Shown here: positions 8,579 to 17,622 of the stretch, piece after piece
How the letters are laid out: the number at the start of each line of letters is the position of its first letter
Numbering within the stretch: the first letter of the stretch is position 1
From: an uncultured Pedobacter sp.
GTDB taxonomy: Bacteria > Bacteroidota > Bacteroidia > Sphingobacteriales > Sphingobacteriaceae
Length of the DNA: 64,000 bases
Direction of reading: 5' to 3'
NCBI RefSeq assembly: GCF_913776295.1
Contig: NZ_CAJYOJ010000053.1
Span: 122,591-186,590, forward strand
The notes under the pieces: generated by a model
The model's input: the letters and a program-made list of their open reading frames with translations, nothing else
The model's database searches: none
Told to the model about the DNA's origin: nothing
Made by a program: the position numbers and the translations under genes

Positions 8579-9532
8579 ATGAAGTTTAAACTGGGAGATT
8601 TTGTGCGTTTTGTTGATGAAAAACGTGAAGGTTATGTAACCAAAATTATCGATGCACAAACTTTGGGTGTTACTGATGAAGATGGTTTCGAAATACCTGT
8701 TGCAGTGAGTAATTTGACCTCTGTACATGGTCATGGTGTGGTTGCCGAAGAATTAGATTCGCCTAAACCCATCCAGGTAAACATCCCGAGCATTAACAAA
8801 ATCGAAAATGGCATTTATATAGCTGTTGCTACCGATGATAAAGCGGGTAATGTGGTACATTTTCACCTGCAAAATCATTCGCCAAATATTTTATTAGTAA
8901 GCTTAACCACCGAACGTAAAGAAAAATATGCGGGTGCTTTTCATGGGATAATTGAAACTTACAACTCCACTTTGGTTTATTCTGCATCTTTAGCAGATCT
9001 TGACCTTTGGCCGGAATTTAACTTTCAGGTTTTAGTATTTAGCAAAGCTGATGTGAAACCTATCGATCCATTGGTGATCCGTAAAAAGTTCAGGGCAAAA
9101 GATTTTAGTACCGAACAAAAGGAACTGCCGCAATTGAGGAATAAAGGTTGGCTGATCCGTTTGGATGACCTTGTTCCGGTAACTATTGATCCGCAGAAAT
9201 TAAAGGAAAGTTTCTTTAAATCATCAGAAGAGAAAAGAACGGTTGAAGCACCACAAAAAGAAATCGATTTGCACATCGAAAAACTAAGAGATGATCATCA
9301 TTTTTTAGAAGCTGATGAAATGTTGCAAATACAGATTAATCATTTTCAAACCGCTATGGATGCTGCAGTAGTTCATCACTTTGATAAAATCGTTTTTATT
9401 CACGGTACTGGGAATGGTACCTTAAGGGATAAAATCCATAAACTGATCAGTAAAAACCCACATGTAAAAACCTATATGGATGCCAGAAAAGAAAAGTTTG
9501 GTTATGGGGCTACTGAAGTAGTTTTTAAATGA
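8579..9532 (+). CDS. DUF2027 and Smr-domain protein
   Basis: 317 residues from the ATG at 8579; an in-frame TTG 18 bases earlier is less likely because MKFKLGDFVRFVDE is the usual beginning. The N-terminal ~70 residues are SH3-like (KLGDFVRFVDEKREGYVTKI), the middle is the DUF2027 beta domain, and the last ~80 residues form an Smr domain with FIHGTGNGTLRDKIH. Smr domains of the MutS2 C-terminus are nicking or RNA-cleaving nucleases, here without MutS ATPase parts. Role in Bacteroidota is not established; nucleic-acid processing is likely. Confidence 0.9.
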   Translation: MKFKLGDFVRFVDEKREGYVTKIIDAQTLGVTDEDGFEIPVAVSNLTSVHGHGVVAEELDSPKPIQVNIPSINKIENGIYIAVATDDKAGNVVHFHLQNHSPNILLVSLTTERKEKYAGAFHGIIETYNSTLVYSASLADLDLWPEFNFQVLVFSKADVKPIDPLVIRKKFRAKDFSTEQKELPQLRNKGWLIRLDDLVPVTIDPQKLKESFFKSSEEKRTVEAPQKEIDLHIEKLRDDHHFLEADEMLQIQINHFQTAMDAAVVHHFDKIVFIHGTGNGTLRDKIHKLISKNPHVKTYMDARKEKFGYGATEVVFK

Positions 9533-9541
9533 TTTTCAGTT

Positions 9542-9668
9542 GTCATCCTGAATGCAATGAAGGATCTTTATTGTGGTTGGCAGTATCACTAACGTAGGCA
9601 ATGTTTTAGTTTACTAGTTTTAGTTTATACTTTATAGGCGAGGGATTCTTGCCTATGTTCAGCATGAC
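9542..9668. repeat. Dispersed inverted-repeat element
   Basis: Terminal inverted repeats GTCATCCTGA (left) and TCAGCATGAC (right), 9 of 10 bases complementary. About 127 bp, non-coding, between the Smr gene and the small exported gene. Same family as the other GTCAT...ATGAC elements in the window. Confidence 0.7.
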
Positions 9669-9785
9669 AGTTTTTAGTGGTGTAAGACGTTTCCATCTTG
9701 CACTGAATTGGTTTTTTAAACATTGACTAAATCAAAGGGTACACTTTTTGCAGCGACGTAATTTCTTTTTATAAAAGATTAAAAC

Positions 9786-9793
9786 TAGCTTTG
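9786..9793 (+). promoter_or_regulatory. Predicted -7 box of the small exported gene and perhaps secA
   Basis: TAGCTTTG, a full TAnnTTTG match, ends 9 bases before the ATG at 9803. Transcription would begin only a few bases ahead of the start codon and could run on into secA, because no terminator with a T-tract separates them. Confidence 0.45.
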
Positions 9794-9802
9794 CCGCAAT
9801 TC

Positions 9803-10102
9803 ATGAAACACTTTGTTACCATATCGCTTGTATTTTTTAGCTTAACACATTTGGCAAAAGCCGAGCGTGTTGAAGGGCTAAGGATATTAAACGAATATTG
9901 CAATGAGCATAATATTTGCATTAAGGCAAATGGTAAAACCTCGGTTCAGCTCAATGAAGACCGTAATCCTTATTTGTTATCGTACACTAAGTTAGCCTTA
10001 ATCGGAACGCAAGCTCCCTTAAAAGTGGCAAAATATGTAAGTGCAGACCAGGTAATTGCTGATTTGACCATCAGAAAAAAACCAAAAAATAATAGTCCTT
10101 AG
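9803..10102 (+). CDS. Small exported protein upstream of secA
   Basis: 99 residues from the ATG at 9803; the in-frame TTG at 9791 is discarded. A signal peptide (MKHFVTISLVFFSLTHLAKA) precedes a short mature part with two Cys (EYCNEHNICIK) and a basic tail ending RKKPKNNSP. No family recognised. The position matters: it is the only gene between the Smr protein and secA, is on the same strand, and is followed by a leader that can form alternative hairpins. This resembles the layout of secretion-monitoring arrest peptides such as SecM, but no known arrest motif is present, so the role remains a hypothesis. Confidence 0.65.
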   Translation: MKHFVTISLVFFSLTHLAKAERVEGLRILNEYCNEHNICIKANGKTSVQLNEDRNPYLLSYTKLALIGTQAPLKVAKYVSADQVIADLTIRKKPKNNSP

Positions 10103-10114
10103 TTCTCTTTCTCT

Positions 10115-10195
10115 CTAAGCAATCTGTAAAGATTTAAACCCCATTACACCAACAACTGCCAAACTGACTTAATAAAGGCAATGGCTTAGTTGTTG
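10115..10195 (+). promoter_or_regulatory. secA leader with two mutually exclusive hairpins
   Basis: Hairpin one: 10150-10161 pairs with 10182-10195 (12 pairs, 2-base bulge). Hairpin two: CTAAGC at 10115-10120 pairs with GCTTAG at 10184-10189, plus two pairs beyond a mismatch. Both use the same 3' segment, so they cannot coexist. The first partner starts 12 bases after the stop codon of the upstream small exported gene. secA starts 42 bases beyond. Confidence 0.45.
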
Positions 10196-10237
10196 TAACA
10201 CACCCATTTTTAATAATAAAATACGATTTAAAATATA

Positions 10238-13200
10238 ATGTTAGGATTTTTAGCGAAGATTTTCGGAAGTAAATCAGAAAGAGATATAAAGGCTATACAG
10301 CCATTGGTGGTTAAAATTAACGAGCACTACAGTAAACTATCTGCCTTAAGCAATGATGAGTTACGCGACAAAACCACTGCGTTCAAAGAAAGAATTTCTG
10401 CTTTTTTAGCCAATATAGATGAGAAAATTTCGGCCCTAAAAGCTGAGGCAGAAAGTGAAGAATTAGACCTTCACCAAAAAACGGCAATTTATGATCAGGT
10501 TGATGCCTTAGGTAAAGACCGCGATACCGAATTGGAAAAAGTACTTTTGGAAATCCTTCCGGAAGCTTTTGCGGTGATTAAAGAAACTTCACGCCGTTTA
10601 AGTGAAAACGATTATCTGGAGGTTACTGCAACCCAGTTTGACAGAGATTATGCCGCCAGAAAAAACAACGTAAAAATTGTTGGAGATAAAGCGCAATGGG
10701 CCAATAAATGGGATGCTGCCGGCACGGAAGTAGCCTGGAACATGGTACATTACGATGTACAGTTAATTGGTGGTATTGTATTACATAGCGGTAAAATTGC
10801 CGAAATGGCTACAGGTGAAGGTAAAACCCTGGTAAGTACTTTGCCGGCTTACTTAAATGCATTGGCCGGACAAGGTGTACACATTGTAACGGTGAATGAT
10901 TACCTGGCCCGTCGGGATAGTGAGTGGAACGGCCCGTTATTCGAGTTCCATGGTTTAACGGTTGATTGTATTGATAAACACGAGCCAAACTCGGAAGCCA
11001 GAAGAAAGGCCTACGCTGCTGATATCACCTATGGAACCAATAATGAGTTCGGTTTCGATTACCTGCGTGACAATATGTCGCAAACGCCAGATCAGTTGGT
11101 ACAGCGCAAGCTGCACTTTGCCATGGTGGATGAGGTCGATTCGGTTCTAATTGATGATGCCCGTACCCCTCTGATTATTTCTGGTCCGATTCCGCGCGGA
11201 GATGAACATGAGTTTTATGAGTTGAAACCACGCATTGAGCGTTTGGTTAATGCACAAAAAGCCTATGTTACACAAGCATTAAACGAAGCTAAAAAATTAA
11301 TTAATGCAGGTAACAGCGGGACTGAAGAAGGCGAAGGTGGTTTAGCCTTATTACGCGCATACCGTGGTTTGCCAAAAAATAAAGCTTTAATTAAATTTTT
11401 AAGTGAAACCGGTATCCGTGGTTTGTTGTTAAAAACCGAAAATCATTACATGGCAGATCAATCTAAGAATATGCCAAAGGTAGATTCTGAATTGTATTTC
11501 TACATTGATGAGAAGAATAACCAGGTTGAATTAACTGAAAAAGGTATCGAACTGATTACCCAATCGGGTGAGGATCCTCATTTCTTCGTATTGCCGGATG
11601 TGGGTACTGAAATTGCAGAGCTTGAAAAATCTGACCTGCCTTTAGAAGAAAAGGTTGTGCAGAAAGATGCTTTAATGCGCGATTACGCTGTTAAAGCAGA
11701 ACGTATCCACTCGGTTAACCAGTTATTAAAAGCCTATACTTTATTCGAAATTGATGTGGAATACATCATTGATGAAGGAAAAATTAAAATTGTTGATGAG
11801 CAGACAGGCCGTATTATGGATGGCCGCCGTTACTCTGATGGTTTACACCAGGCCATTGAGGCTAAAGAAAATGTTAAGGTTGAAGATGCTACCCAAACTT
11901 ATGCAACGGTAACCTTACAGAACTATTTCCGTATGTACCACAAGCTTTGCGGTATGACGGGTACTGCAACTACAGAGGCAGGTGAGTTTTGGTCGATCTA
12001 TAAATTGGATGTGGTAGAGATTCCTACCAACAGAAATATTTCGAGGATTGATGAACAGGATTATGTTTACCGTACTGTTCGTGAAAAATATAATGCTGTT
12101 GCAGCAGAGATACAATACCTGGTTTTCCCATATTCTCATTACGAAACTGAATATGAAACAGATAAAGAAGGTAACATCAAACAGAAAGATGGCAAACCGG
12201 TTGTTAAATACGATCAAACCGGTAGGGCTGTACCTAAGCTTGATGCTAAAGGAGCATTAATTCCTGCAGTTAATCCTCAAACAGGGCAGTTAGAACCAAA
12301 AGCTGGTCGTCCGGTATTAGTAGGTACCACTTCTGTAGAGATTTCTGAATTGTTAAGCCGCATGCTTAAACTTCGTGGTATTAAACACAACGTACTGAAC
12401 GCTAAAATGCACCAGAGAGAGGCCGATATCGTTGCAGAAGCTGGTCAGGCCGGAACGGTGACCATTGCCACCAACATGGCTGGTCGTGGTACCGATATTA
12501 AATTAGGGCCAGGTGTGAAAGAAGCTGGTGGTTTAGCTATTGTTGGTACCGAGCGTCACGAATCCCGTCGTGTAGACAGGCAGTTACGTGGTCGTGCAGG
12601 TCGTCAGGGTGATCCCGGATCATCACAGTTCTTCGTTTCATTGGAAGATAACTTAATGCGTTTATTTGGTTCAGAGCGAATCTCTAGTATTATGGTACGT
12701 ATGGGTATCGAAGATGGTGAGGTAATTCAACATTCCATGATTACCAAATCTATCGAGCGTGCACAGAAAAAGGTAGAAGAAAACAACTTTGGTATCCGTA
12801 AACGTTTATTGGAGTACGATGATGTGATGAACTCGCAACGTACCGTGATTTATGCTAAACGTAAAAATGCTTTATTTGGCGAACGTTTGGACGTGGATAT
12901 GAACAACATGGTTTTCGATGTTGCTGAAGACATTGTAAGCGAATATAAACAAGAAGCAAATTACGACGGTTTCAAGCTTGAAGTAATCAAAAACTTCTCT
13001 CTAGATACAGAGATTACTGAAAAAGAATTCTCTTCAACCAGTATTCCTCAGTTAACCGAAAGGTTATTTGAAGAAGCAGAGTCGTTTTATGCACGTAAAT
13101 CAGAAGCCATTATTCAGCAATCGTTGCCGGTATTAACCCAGGTGTACGAAGAGCGTGGAGAGCACATTGAGCAAATTGTAGTGCCGTTTACAGATGGTAT

Positions 13201-13714
13201 CAGGGGCATACAGGTCGCTGTTGACTTAAAGAAAGCAATTGAGAATAAAGGAAAAGAGGTGGTTCGTTCATTCGAAAAAACCATTGTTCTTGCTTTAATC
13301 GATGATAGCTGGAAAGAACACTTACGTGAAATGGACGATTTGAAGCAATCGGTACAAAATGCGGTTTACGAGCAGAAAGATCCATTGGTAATTTATAAAA
13401 TGGAAGCTTTCAACTTATTTAAAAACATGCTTAATGCAGTGAATAAAGAAGTGGTGAGTTTCTTATATAAAGGCGGTATCCCGGTACAGCAGGAACCAGA
13501 TCAGGTGAGAGAAGCACCAGCACCGGTTAAACAGCCAAAGCTGCAGACTACTAAACAGGAGTTTGGCAGAGAAGAGCCAGGAATCGAGTTTGGCGATACA
13601 CGTGAAGCTGTTCCGCAGCAGCCCATCCGCAAAGAGGCAACTGTTGGCAGAAACGAACCCTGCCCATGCGGTAGCGGTAAAAAATACAAAAACTGCCACG
13701 GTGCTAATTTATAA
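10238..13714 (+). CDS. secA: Preprotein translocase ATPase SecA
   Basis: Motor that drives unfolded preproteins through SecYEG. 1158 residues; longer than the ~900 of E. coli but in line with Bacteroidota forms, which carry insertions. Seen: Walker A region [19 protein letters not shown], the DEAD-like [18 protein letters not shown], the second RecA domain motif GTTSVEISE and [27 protein letters not shown], and the C-terminal zinc-binding [14 protein letters not shown] that binds SecB or ribosomes. An insertion near residues 640-680 is rich in Lys and Asp. A strong terminator follows the stop by about 25 bases. Its leader may be regulated (see the preceding leader entry). Confidence 0.98.
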   Translation: MLGFLAKIFGSKSERDIKAIQPLVVKINEHYSKLSALSNDELRDKTTAFKERISAFLANIDEKISALKAEAESEELDLHQKTAIYDQVDALGKDRDTELEKVLLEILPEAFAVIKETSRRLSENDYLEVTATQFDRDYAARKNNVKIVGDKAQWANKWDAAGTEVAWNMVHYDVQLIGGIVLHSGKIAEMATGEGKTLVSTLPAYLNALAGQGVHIVTVNDYLARRDSEWNGPLFEFHGLTVDCIDKHEPNSEARRKAYAADITYGTNNEFGFDYLRDNMSQTPDQLVQRKLHFAMVDEVDSVLIDDARTPLIISGPIPRGDEHEFYELKPRIERLVNAQKAYVTQALNEAKKLINAGNSGTEEGEGGLALLRAYRGLPKNKALIKFLSETGIRGLLLKTENHYMADQSKNMPKVDSELYFYIDEKNNQVELTEKGIELITQSGEDPHFFVLPDVGTEIAELEKSDLPLEEKVVQKDALMRDYAVKAERIHSVNQLLKAYTLFEIDVEYIIDEGKIKIVDEQTGRIMDGRRYSDGLHQAIEAKENVKVEDATQTYATVTLQNYFRMYHKLCGMTGTATTEAGEFWSIYKLDVVEIPTNRNISRIDEQDYVYRTVREKYNAVAAEIQYLVFPYSHYETEYETDKEGNIKQKDGKPVVKYDQTGRAVPKLDAKGALIPAVNPQTGQLEPKAGRPVLVGTTSVEISELLSRMLKLRGIKHNVLNAKMHQREADIVAEAGQAGTVTIATNMAGRGTDIKLGPGVKEAGGLAIVGTERHESRRVDRQLRGRAGRQGDPGSSQFFVSLEDNLMRLFGSERISSIMVRMGIEDGEVIQHSMITKSIERAQKKVEENNFGIRKRLLEYDDVMNSQRTVIYAKRKNALFGERLDVDMNNMVFDVAEDIVSEYKQEANYDGFKLEVIKNFSLDTEITEKEFSSTSIPQLTERLFEEAESFYARKSEAIIQQSLPVLTQVYEERGEHIEQIVVPFTDGIRGIQVAVDLKKAIENKGKEVVRSFEKTIVLALIDDSWKEHLREMDDLKQSVQNAVYEQKDPLVIYKMEAFNLFKNMLNAVNKEVVSFLYKGGIPVQQEPDQVREAPAPVKQPKLQTTKQEFGREEPGIEFGDTREAVPQQPIRKEATVGRNEPCPCGSGKKYKNCHGANL

Positions 13715-13738
13715 TCAAGATATACAGTTCTTTACTGA

Positions 13739-13766
13739 GCCTCAACATTTGTTGAGGCTTTTTTTG
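13739..13766 (+). terminator. Rho-independent terminator of secA
   Basis: Perfect 8-bp stem GCCTCAAC / GTTGAGGC with an ATTT loop followed by a T7-8 tract. Confidence 0.9.
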
Positions 13767-13781
13767 TAACTAAATTTTTAA

Positions 13782-13886
13782 TTTTCAAATATTCCTCGTT
13801 TTATTGTTGATGCCGCTACAAGCGCAATGATGAGATACGAACCAAAAGTTTACGAATTTACATTAGAGTCTAAGAAAGCGAATTAA
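13782..13886 (+). pseudogene. Possible C-terminal gene remnant
   Basis: An open stretch with no good start reads IVDAATSAMMRYEPKVYEF near its end and stops at 13886. It lies between the secA terminator and another hairpin terminator at 13914, which makes sense if it is the tail of a lost gene whose terminator remains. The frame is short and could be chance; no family recognised. Confidence 0.25.
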
Positions 13887-13913
13887 TCAATTGCCTGATG
13901 GTTATAATTCTTA

Positions 13914-13945
13914 AAGCCAGGTTTCCAAAAGGAATCTGGCTTTTT
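13914..13945 (+). terminator. Rho-independent terminator
   Basis: Stem AGCCAGGTTTCC / GGAATCTGGCT with an AAAA loop and a run of five Ts. No intact gene precedes it; it may belong to the remnant upstream. Confidence 0.75.
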
Positions 13946-13966
13946 ACATGCTGACATCTGTACGTC

Positions 13967-13997
13967 TTGACATCAATATATATATTTAGTATTTTTG
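13967..13997 (+). promoter_or_regulatory. Promoter of the toxin-antitoxin pair, near-consensus
   Basis: TTGACA at 13967-13972 and TATTTTTG at 13990-13997, with 20 bases between the TTG and the TA, match the Bacteroidota -33/-7 layout. The antitoxin ATG is at 14001, so the expected start of transcription coincides with the start codon: a leaderless message. Confidence 0.55.
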
Positions 13998-14000
13998 AGT

Positions 14001-14213
14001 ATGAGAACTGTAACATTGGATATTTTAAATGATAGAGCATTGGATCTTTTAAAAGATTTAGAATTGCTAAAAATTATTCGTTTGAGAAAAGATTCTAATA
14101 TTCAGGATATCACTGGTAGCAATCTGATTTCAAAATATAAGGGTTCGATGAAAAAACAGCCGATCTCGGATGTAGATGATCAGTTAAATAGTATCCGGAA
14201 CGAATGGGAATAA
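14001..14213 (+). CDS. Antitoxin of a VapBC-like module
   Basis: 70 residues from ATG 14001 (an in-frame TTG lies 6 bases earlier). It begins RTVTLDILNDRALDLLKDLE, a helix-rich region found ahead of PIN-domain toxins in Bacteroidota, and ends with an acidic C-terminus typical of a toxin-wrapping tail (VDDQLNSIRNEWE). No AbrB, RHH or Phd DNA-binding motif is evident, so whether it autoregulates is unclear. The stop overlaps the toxin start by 10 bases, the classic coupled arrangement. Assignment rests on size, order and partner rather than on a named family. Confidence 0.75.
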   Translation: MRTVTLDILNDRALDLLKDLELLKIIRLRKDSNIQDITGSNLISKYKGSMKKQPISDVDDQLNSIRNEWE

Positions 14214-14596
14214 ATTATCTTTGGGATACTAACACTGTAATCTATTTCCTCCAAAGGCAATTTACACCTGCAGCAGAAAAATTTATTGACAATACTTTAT
14301 TAACCAGTCAGCCCGCCATTTCTGCAATTACTGAAATTGAACTTCTTTGCTGGAAAGCTGCCACTGAAAACGATTTATTGATACTAAGAGACTTTATTAA
14401 GGATTCTTATGTATATGAATTAAACCAGGAAATTAAGAATCAAACTGTAGAGGTACGCAAATACTATAGCCTGAAATTACCAGATGCAATAATTGCTGCA
14501 ACAGCTATTGTGAATGAACTTACGCTCATAACCAGAAATGCTAAAGACTTTGATAAAATTCAGCAACTAAAAGTTTTTAGTCCCTATTCCCTGTAA
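14204..14596 (+). CDS. VapC-family PIN-domain ribonuclease toxin
   Basis: 130 residues, typical size. The acidic active-site set of PIN domains is present: D8 (LWDTNTVIYFL), E44 (AITEIELL), D94 (LKLPDAIIAATA) and D115 or D117 (TRNAKDFDKI). Such toxins cut tRNA or rRNA when released from the antitoxin. The start overlaps the antitoxin gene by 10 bases, so translation is coupled. Flanked by a terminator on each side (13914 and 14635), which marks a self-contained accessory insert between secA and the SPOR gene. Confidence 0.9.
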   Translation: MGINYLWDTNTVIYFLQRQFTPAAEKFIDNTLLTSQPAISAITEIELLCWKAATENDLLILRDFIKDSYVYELNQEIKNQTVEVRKYYSLKLPDAIIAATAIVNELTLITRNAKDFDKIQQLKVFSPYSL

Positions 14597-14634
14597 GATT
14601 TTCTCCCAAATAATAACCATTTGCTTAACCCATA

Positions 14635-14672
14635 AAGAATGCCGATTTTCGCAACGATTTCGGCATTCTTGT
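14635..14672 (+). terminator. Terminator after the toxin-antitoxin pair
   Basis: 11-bp arms AAGAATGCCGA and TCGGCATTCTT with a 14-base loop; the following T content is low, so efficiency is uncertain. Confidence 0.65.
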
Positions 14673-14725
14673 TGTTAAGAAGATAGAGACAATACATGTG
14701 CTCATCATAAGCCAATTATTTACTC

Positions 14726-15169
14726 ATGAAAATAACATTAACTTTTATATTCTGTTTGTTTCTCACCCTAACCGCTTTTGCACAGAAAGGCGAAGTAACT
14801 GTTATAAAAGATCCTTTAATCGATAGTTTAATCGCCAGGCGACTGGAGGTTTACAAATCCTCGGGTGAGGTAAAGCCAGGCAAGCCGATTGTTTCGTCCT
14901 ACGGCTACCGCGTACAGATTTTTTACGGCTCAGACCGGCGCGAAGTTTTTAACCAGCAGGCACGTTTTAAAGGAATGTATCCTCAATTAAATACTTACCT
15001 TACCTATAAAGAACCCAACTATTATGTTCGTGTGGGCGATTTTAGAAGCCGTTTAGAGGCTCAACGCCTGATTAACGAACTCCGACCAACTTTCCCAACC
15101 TTGTTTATTTTTAGGGAAAAAATAAATGCACCAACTTTAGATACCACAACAACCAATGATCAAAAATAA
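14726..15169 (+). CDS. Exported SPOR-domain protein
   Basis: 147 residues: a signal peptide ending TAFAQ, a linker, then a SPOR fold from about 58 to 132 (GYRVQIFYGSDRREVFNQQA ... YYVRVGDFRSRLEAQRLINE). SPOR domains bind peptidoglycan stripped of stem peptides, typically at division sites. The C-terminal Thr/Asp-rich tail overlaps the next gene by 14 bases, indicating co-translation with the amidohydrolase. Pairing with an M20 peptidase may mean a role in cell-wall peptide recycling, but that is inference. Confidence 0.88.
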   Translation: MKITLTFIFCLFLTLTAFAQKGEVTVIKDPLIDSLIARRLEVYKSSGEVKPGKPIVSSYGYRVQIFYGSDRREVFNQQARFKGMYPQLNTYLTYKEPNYYVRVGDFRSRLEAQRLINELRPTFPTLFIFREKINAPTLDTTTTNDQK

Positions 15170-16340
15170 AGTACAGGAACTGGCCGCTCAAATTTTTAAT
15201 GATGTAGTAAGCTATCGTCAACATATTCACGCCAATCCCGAATTATCGTTCAAAGAATTTGAAACTTCTCTGTTCATTAAGGATAAATTAAAAAAATGGG
15301 GGATTGAATATACCGACTGTGCCAATACAGGTGTGGTGGGTTTAATTAAAGGTAGCCATCCATCTGATAAAGTTATTGCCTTACGTGCTGATATGGATGC
15401 CTTACCCATTCACGAAGCAAACGACAAACCTTACCGATCCAAAAATAATGGGGTAATGCATGCCTGCGGACACGATGTGCATACTTCGTCCCTTTTAGGC
15501 ACAGCTTATATCCTGAATCAAATGAAAGATGATTTCGGTGGGACCATCAAACTGATTTTTCAGCCTGCTGAAGAACTTTTGCCTGGTGGAGCAAGCATCA
15601 TGATCAAAGAAGGTGTACTTGAAAATCCAAAACCACATCATATTGTTGGACAGCATGTAATGCCACTGATTGATGCCGGGAAAGTAGGTTTCCGTTCGGG
15701 TATTTACATGGCCTCTACTGATGAACTTTATGTTACGGTAACCGGAAAAGGAGGGCATGGTGCACAGCCCCATCAAAATATTGATCCTGTTGTAATTGCA
15801 TCACATATTATCATTGCATTGCAGCAGATTGTAAGTCGCAATGCCGATCCGCGTATTCCATCGGTTTTGTCTTTTGGTAAAGTAACGGCCAACGGTGCGA
15901 CCAATATCATTCCGAATGAGGTTAAAATTGAAGGTACATTTAGAACCTTGGATGAAAACTGGAGAGATGAAGCACACAAACGCATGAAGAAAATGGCCGA
16001 AGGTATGGCCGAAAGTATGGGCGGAAGTTGCGATTTCGATATCCATAGAGGTTATCCTTTTTTAATCAATGAAGAAAAACTAACCGCAAACGCAAGAGCC
16101 TTTGCAGAAGATTTTCTGGGTAAGGAAAATGTGGTTGATTTAGATATCTGGATGGCTGCTGAAGATTTTTCTTTCTACTCACAGGTAACAGATGCTTGTT
16201 TTTATCGTTTAGGTACTGGTAATGCAGCTAAAGACACTCAATATTCGGTACATACGCCAAGGTTTGATGTGGATGAAGATGCCCTGAAAATATCAACCGG
16301 ATTAATGGCTTACATTGCTTTAAAACAACTAGGAAATTAG
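15156..16340 (+). CDS. M20D amidohydrolase (N-acyl amino-acid or amino-acid conjugate hydrolase)
   Basis: 394 residues, normal for M20D. Metal-binding motifs: ALRADMDALPIHE, HACGHDVHTS (C104, H106) and QPAEE (139-140), then GKGGHGAQPHQNIDP and a late DIWMAAEDFSFYSQ. The Cys ligand at 104 in place of His is characteristic of the amidohydrolase subgroup that includes IAA-amino-acid hydrolases, N-acetyldiaminopimelate deacetylases and carboxypeptidase SS1. No signal peptide, so cytoplasmic. Substrate cannot be fixed from sequence. Confidence 0.92.
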   Translation: MIKNKVQELAAQIFNDVVSYRQHIHANPELSFKEFETSLFIKDKLKKWGIEYTDCANTGVVGLIKGSHPSDKVIALRADMDALPIHEANDKPYRSKNNGVMHACGHDVHTSSLLGTAYILNQMKDDFGGTIKLIFQPAEELLPGGASIMIKEGVLENPKPHHIVGQHVMPLIDAGKVGFRSGIYMASTDELYVTVTGKGGHGAQPHQNIDPVVIASHIIIALQQIVSRNADPRIPSVLSFGKVTANGATNIIPNEVKIEGTFRTLDENWRDEAHKRMKKMAEGMAESMGGSCDFDIHRGYPFLINEEKLTANARAFAEDFLGKENVVDLDIWMAAEDFSFYSQVTDACFYRLGTGNAAKDTQYSVHTPRFDVDEDALKISTGLMAYIALKQLGN

Positions 16341-16358
16341 TACGGAAGATGTAAAAAG

Positions 16359-16400
16359 GTAAGATGGATGATGGGAATTTACTTCCATCGTCCATCTTAC
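16359..16400 (+). repeat. Inverted repeat in the leader of the next gene
   Basis: GTAAGATGGATGATGG at 16359-16374 and CCATCGTCCATCTTAC at 16385-16400 pair at 15 of 16 positions with a 10-base loop. No T-tract follows. The downstream bases up to the ATG at 16432 keep repeating CATC and ACCAT words. Confidence 0.7.
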
Positions 16401-16431
16401 ATCACCCATCTTCTACCATACATCATCATAC

Positions 16432-17373
16432 ATGAAAAAAATACTTCTTCTTTTATTATTCATCCCATTCTTTCACCAGGGGTTTGCGCAGGAAATCAAC
16501 CGCTTTAATCCGGATACCATTAAAACCATTGTACTGGATTCAGCTGTAAATATCAAGGCTGAGAAGTTGAATGTAGAAACCTTTATCAGAAAGGTGATGT
16601 ATGATACTTCCTTTTATCAATCGTTCAGGGATATGAAACGTTATACTTTCATTGCTGAGAACAGGATTTATAGTTATGATAAAAATAATAAAGTAGATGG
16701 GAAGATTTACCGTAAAATCCGCCATAACAATAGCGGCCCCTATAAAATGGAATATCTGGTAAAACAGGATACGGGAAAAATTTATAAAAGAAACGGGAAA
16801 TACCAGTTGTATACCGTAGAAATGTTTGATTACATTTTTATGAACGCCTATAACACCGATTTCGTCCCAAATGCACCCAAGCCTGATGGAAAAGGAGGAA
16901 CAAACGAAAGTTATAAAGATAAACTGAAAACCTTAATCTTTAATCCTGGCCGCCCGATAAAAGTACCGTTCATCGGCAGTAAAACGGAGATATTTTCGGC
17001 CAATATGCGCCAATATTATGATTATGGTTTCACCAGTGGTACTTACCTCGATTCTATTCCGGTGTATCGCTTTAAAGTTTCTGTTAAACCTGATTTAAGC
17101 AAATGGACCAAAGATGGTATCATGATCAAAGAACTGGTTACCATTTTTGATAAGCGTAATTTTAATATCCTGGGCCGTTATGTCGACATGAAATACAGCA
17201 ATATGCTATTTGATTTTGATGTGCAGATGAATATAGAAATGGGTTATTTCGGAGACGATAAATTGCCCACCAAAATCACTTATCAGGGCAACTGGGACTA
17301 TCCTTTCAAAAAAGAAGAAAGAGCGAGCTTTTTAATCGTACATAAAGATTATAAACTCGAAAAAGCTAAGTAA
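16432..17373 (+). CDS. Secreted protein of unknown function
   Basis: 313 residues, signal peptide MKKILLLLLFIPFFHQGFAQ. No family recognised with certainty. The remainder is beta-rich with many aromatic residues (for example QYYDYGFTSGTYLDSIPVYRF and ITYQGNWDYPFKKEERASF), similar in feel to LolA-like or outer-membrane-associated sandwich proteins. Transcribed in the same direction as the M20 enzyme 91 bases upstream, with a hairpin between. Confidence 0.7.
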   Translation: MKKILLLLLFIPFFHQGFAQEINRFNPDTIKTIVLDSAVNIKAEKLNVETFIRKVMYDTSFYQSFRDMKRYTFIAENRIYSYDKNNKVDGKIYRKIRHNNSGPYKMEYLVKQDTGKIYKRNGKYQLYTVEMFDYIFMNAYNTDFVPNAPKPDGKGGTNESYKDKLKTLIFNPGRPIKVPFIGSKTEIFSANMRQYYDYGFTSGTYLDSIPVYRFKVSVKPDLSKWTKDGIMIKELVTIFDKRNFNILGRYVDMKYSNMLFDFDVQMNIEMGYFGDDKLPTKITYQGNWDYPFKKEERASFLIVHKDYKLEKAK

Positions 17374-17470
17374 TCACTTAAAATTAGCTATTTCCGAGAT
17401 ATCTAAATCAGGATTGTCAATTATAAACCTTATCAAAACAGGTTACTGAATCAACTGCTTAAAATTGGGC

Positions 17471-17513
17471 GTCATTTCGACTGGAGCACAGCGAAATGTA
17501 GAAATCTCTAAAC
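17471..17513. repeat. Left-half copy of the dispersed repeat family
   Basis: Starts GTCATTTCGA and continues through GCGAAATG; no matching right end was found before the next gene, so it seems truncated. Confidence 0.45.
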
Positions 17514-17622
17514 GGTGTTTATAAAAAGCAGGAAGATTTATTTTCTTTGATAACCTGTCCTCAATTTACTATCGCATAAAAAGATTTAGTATCTTTAAAA
17601 GATTATTTTAAAAGCCATATTC

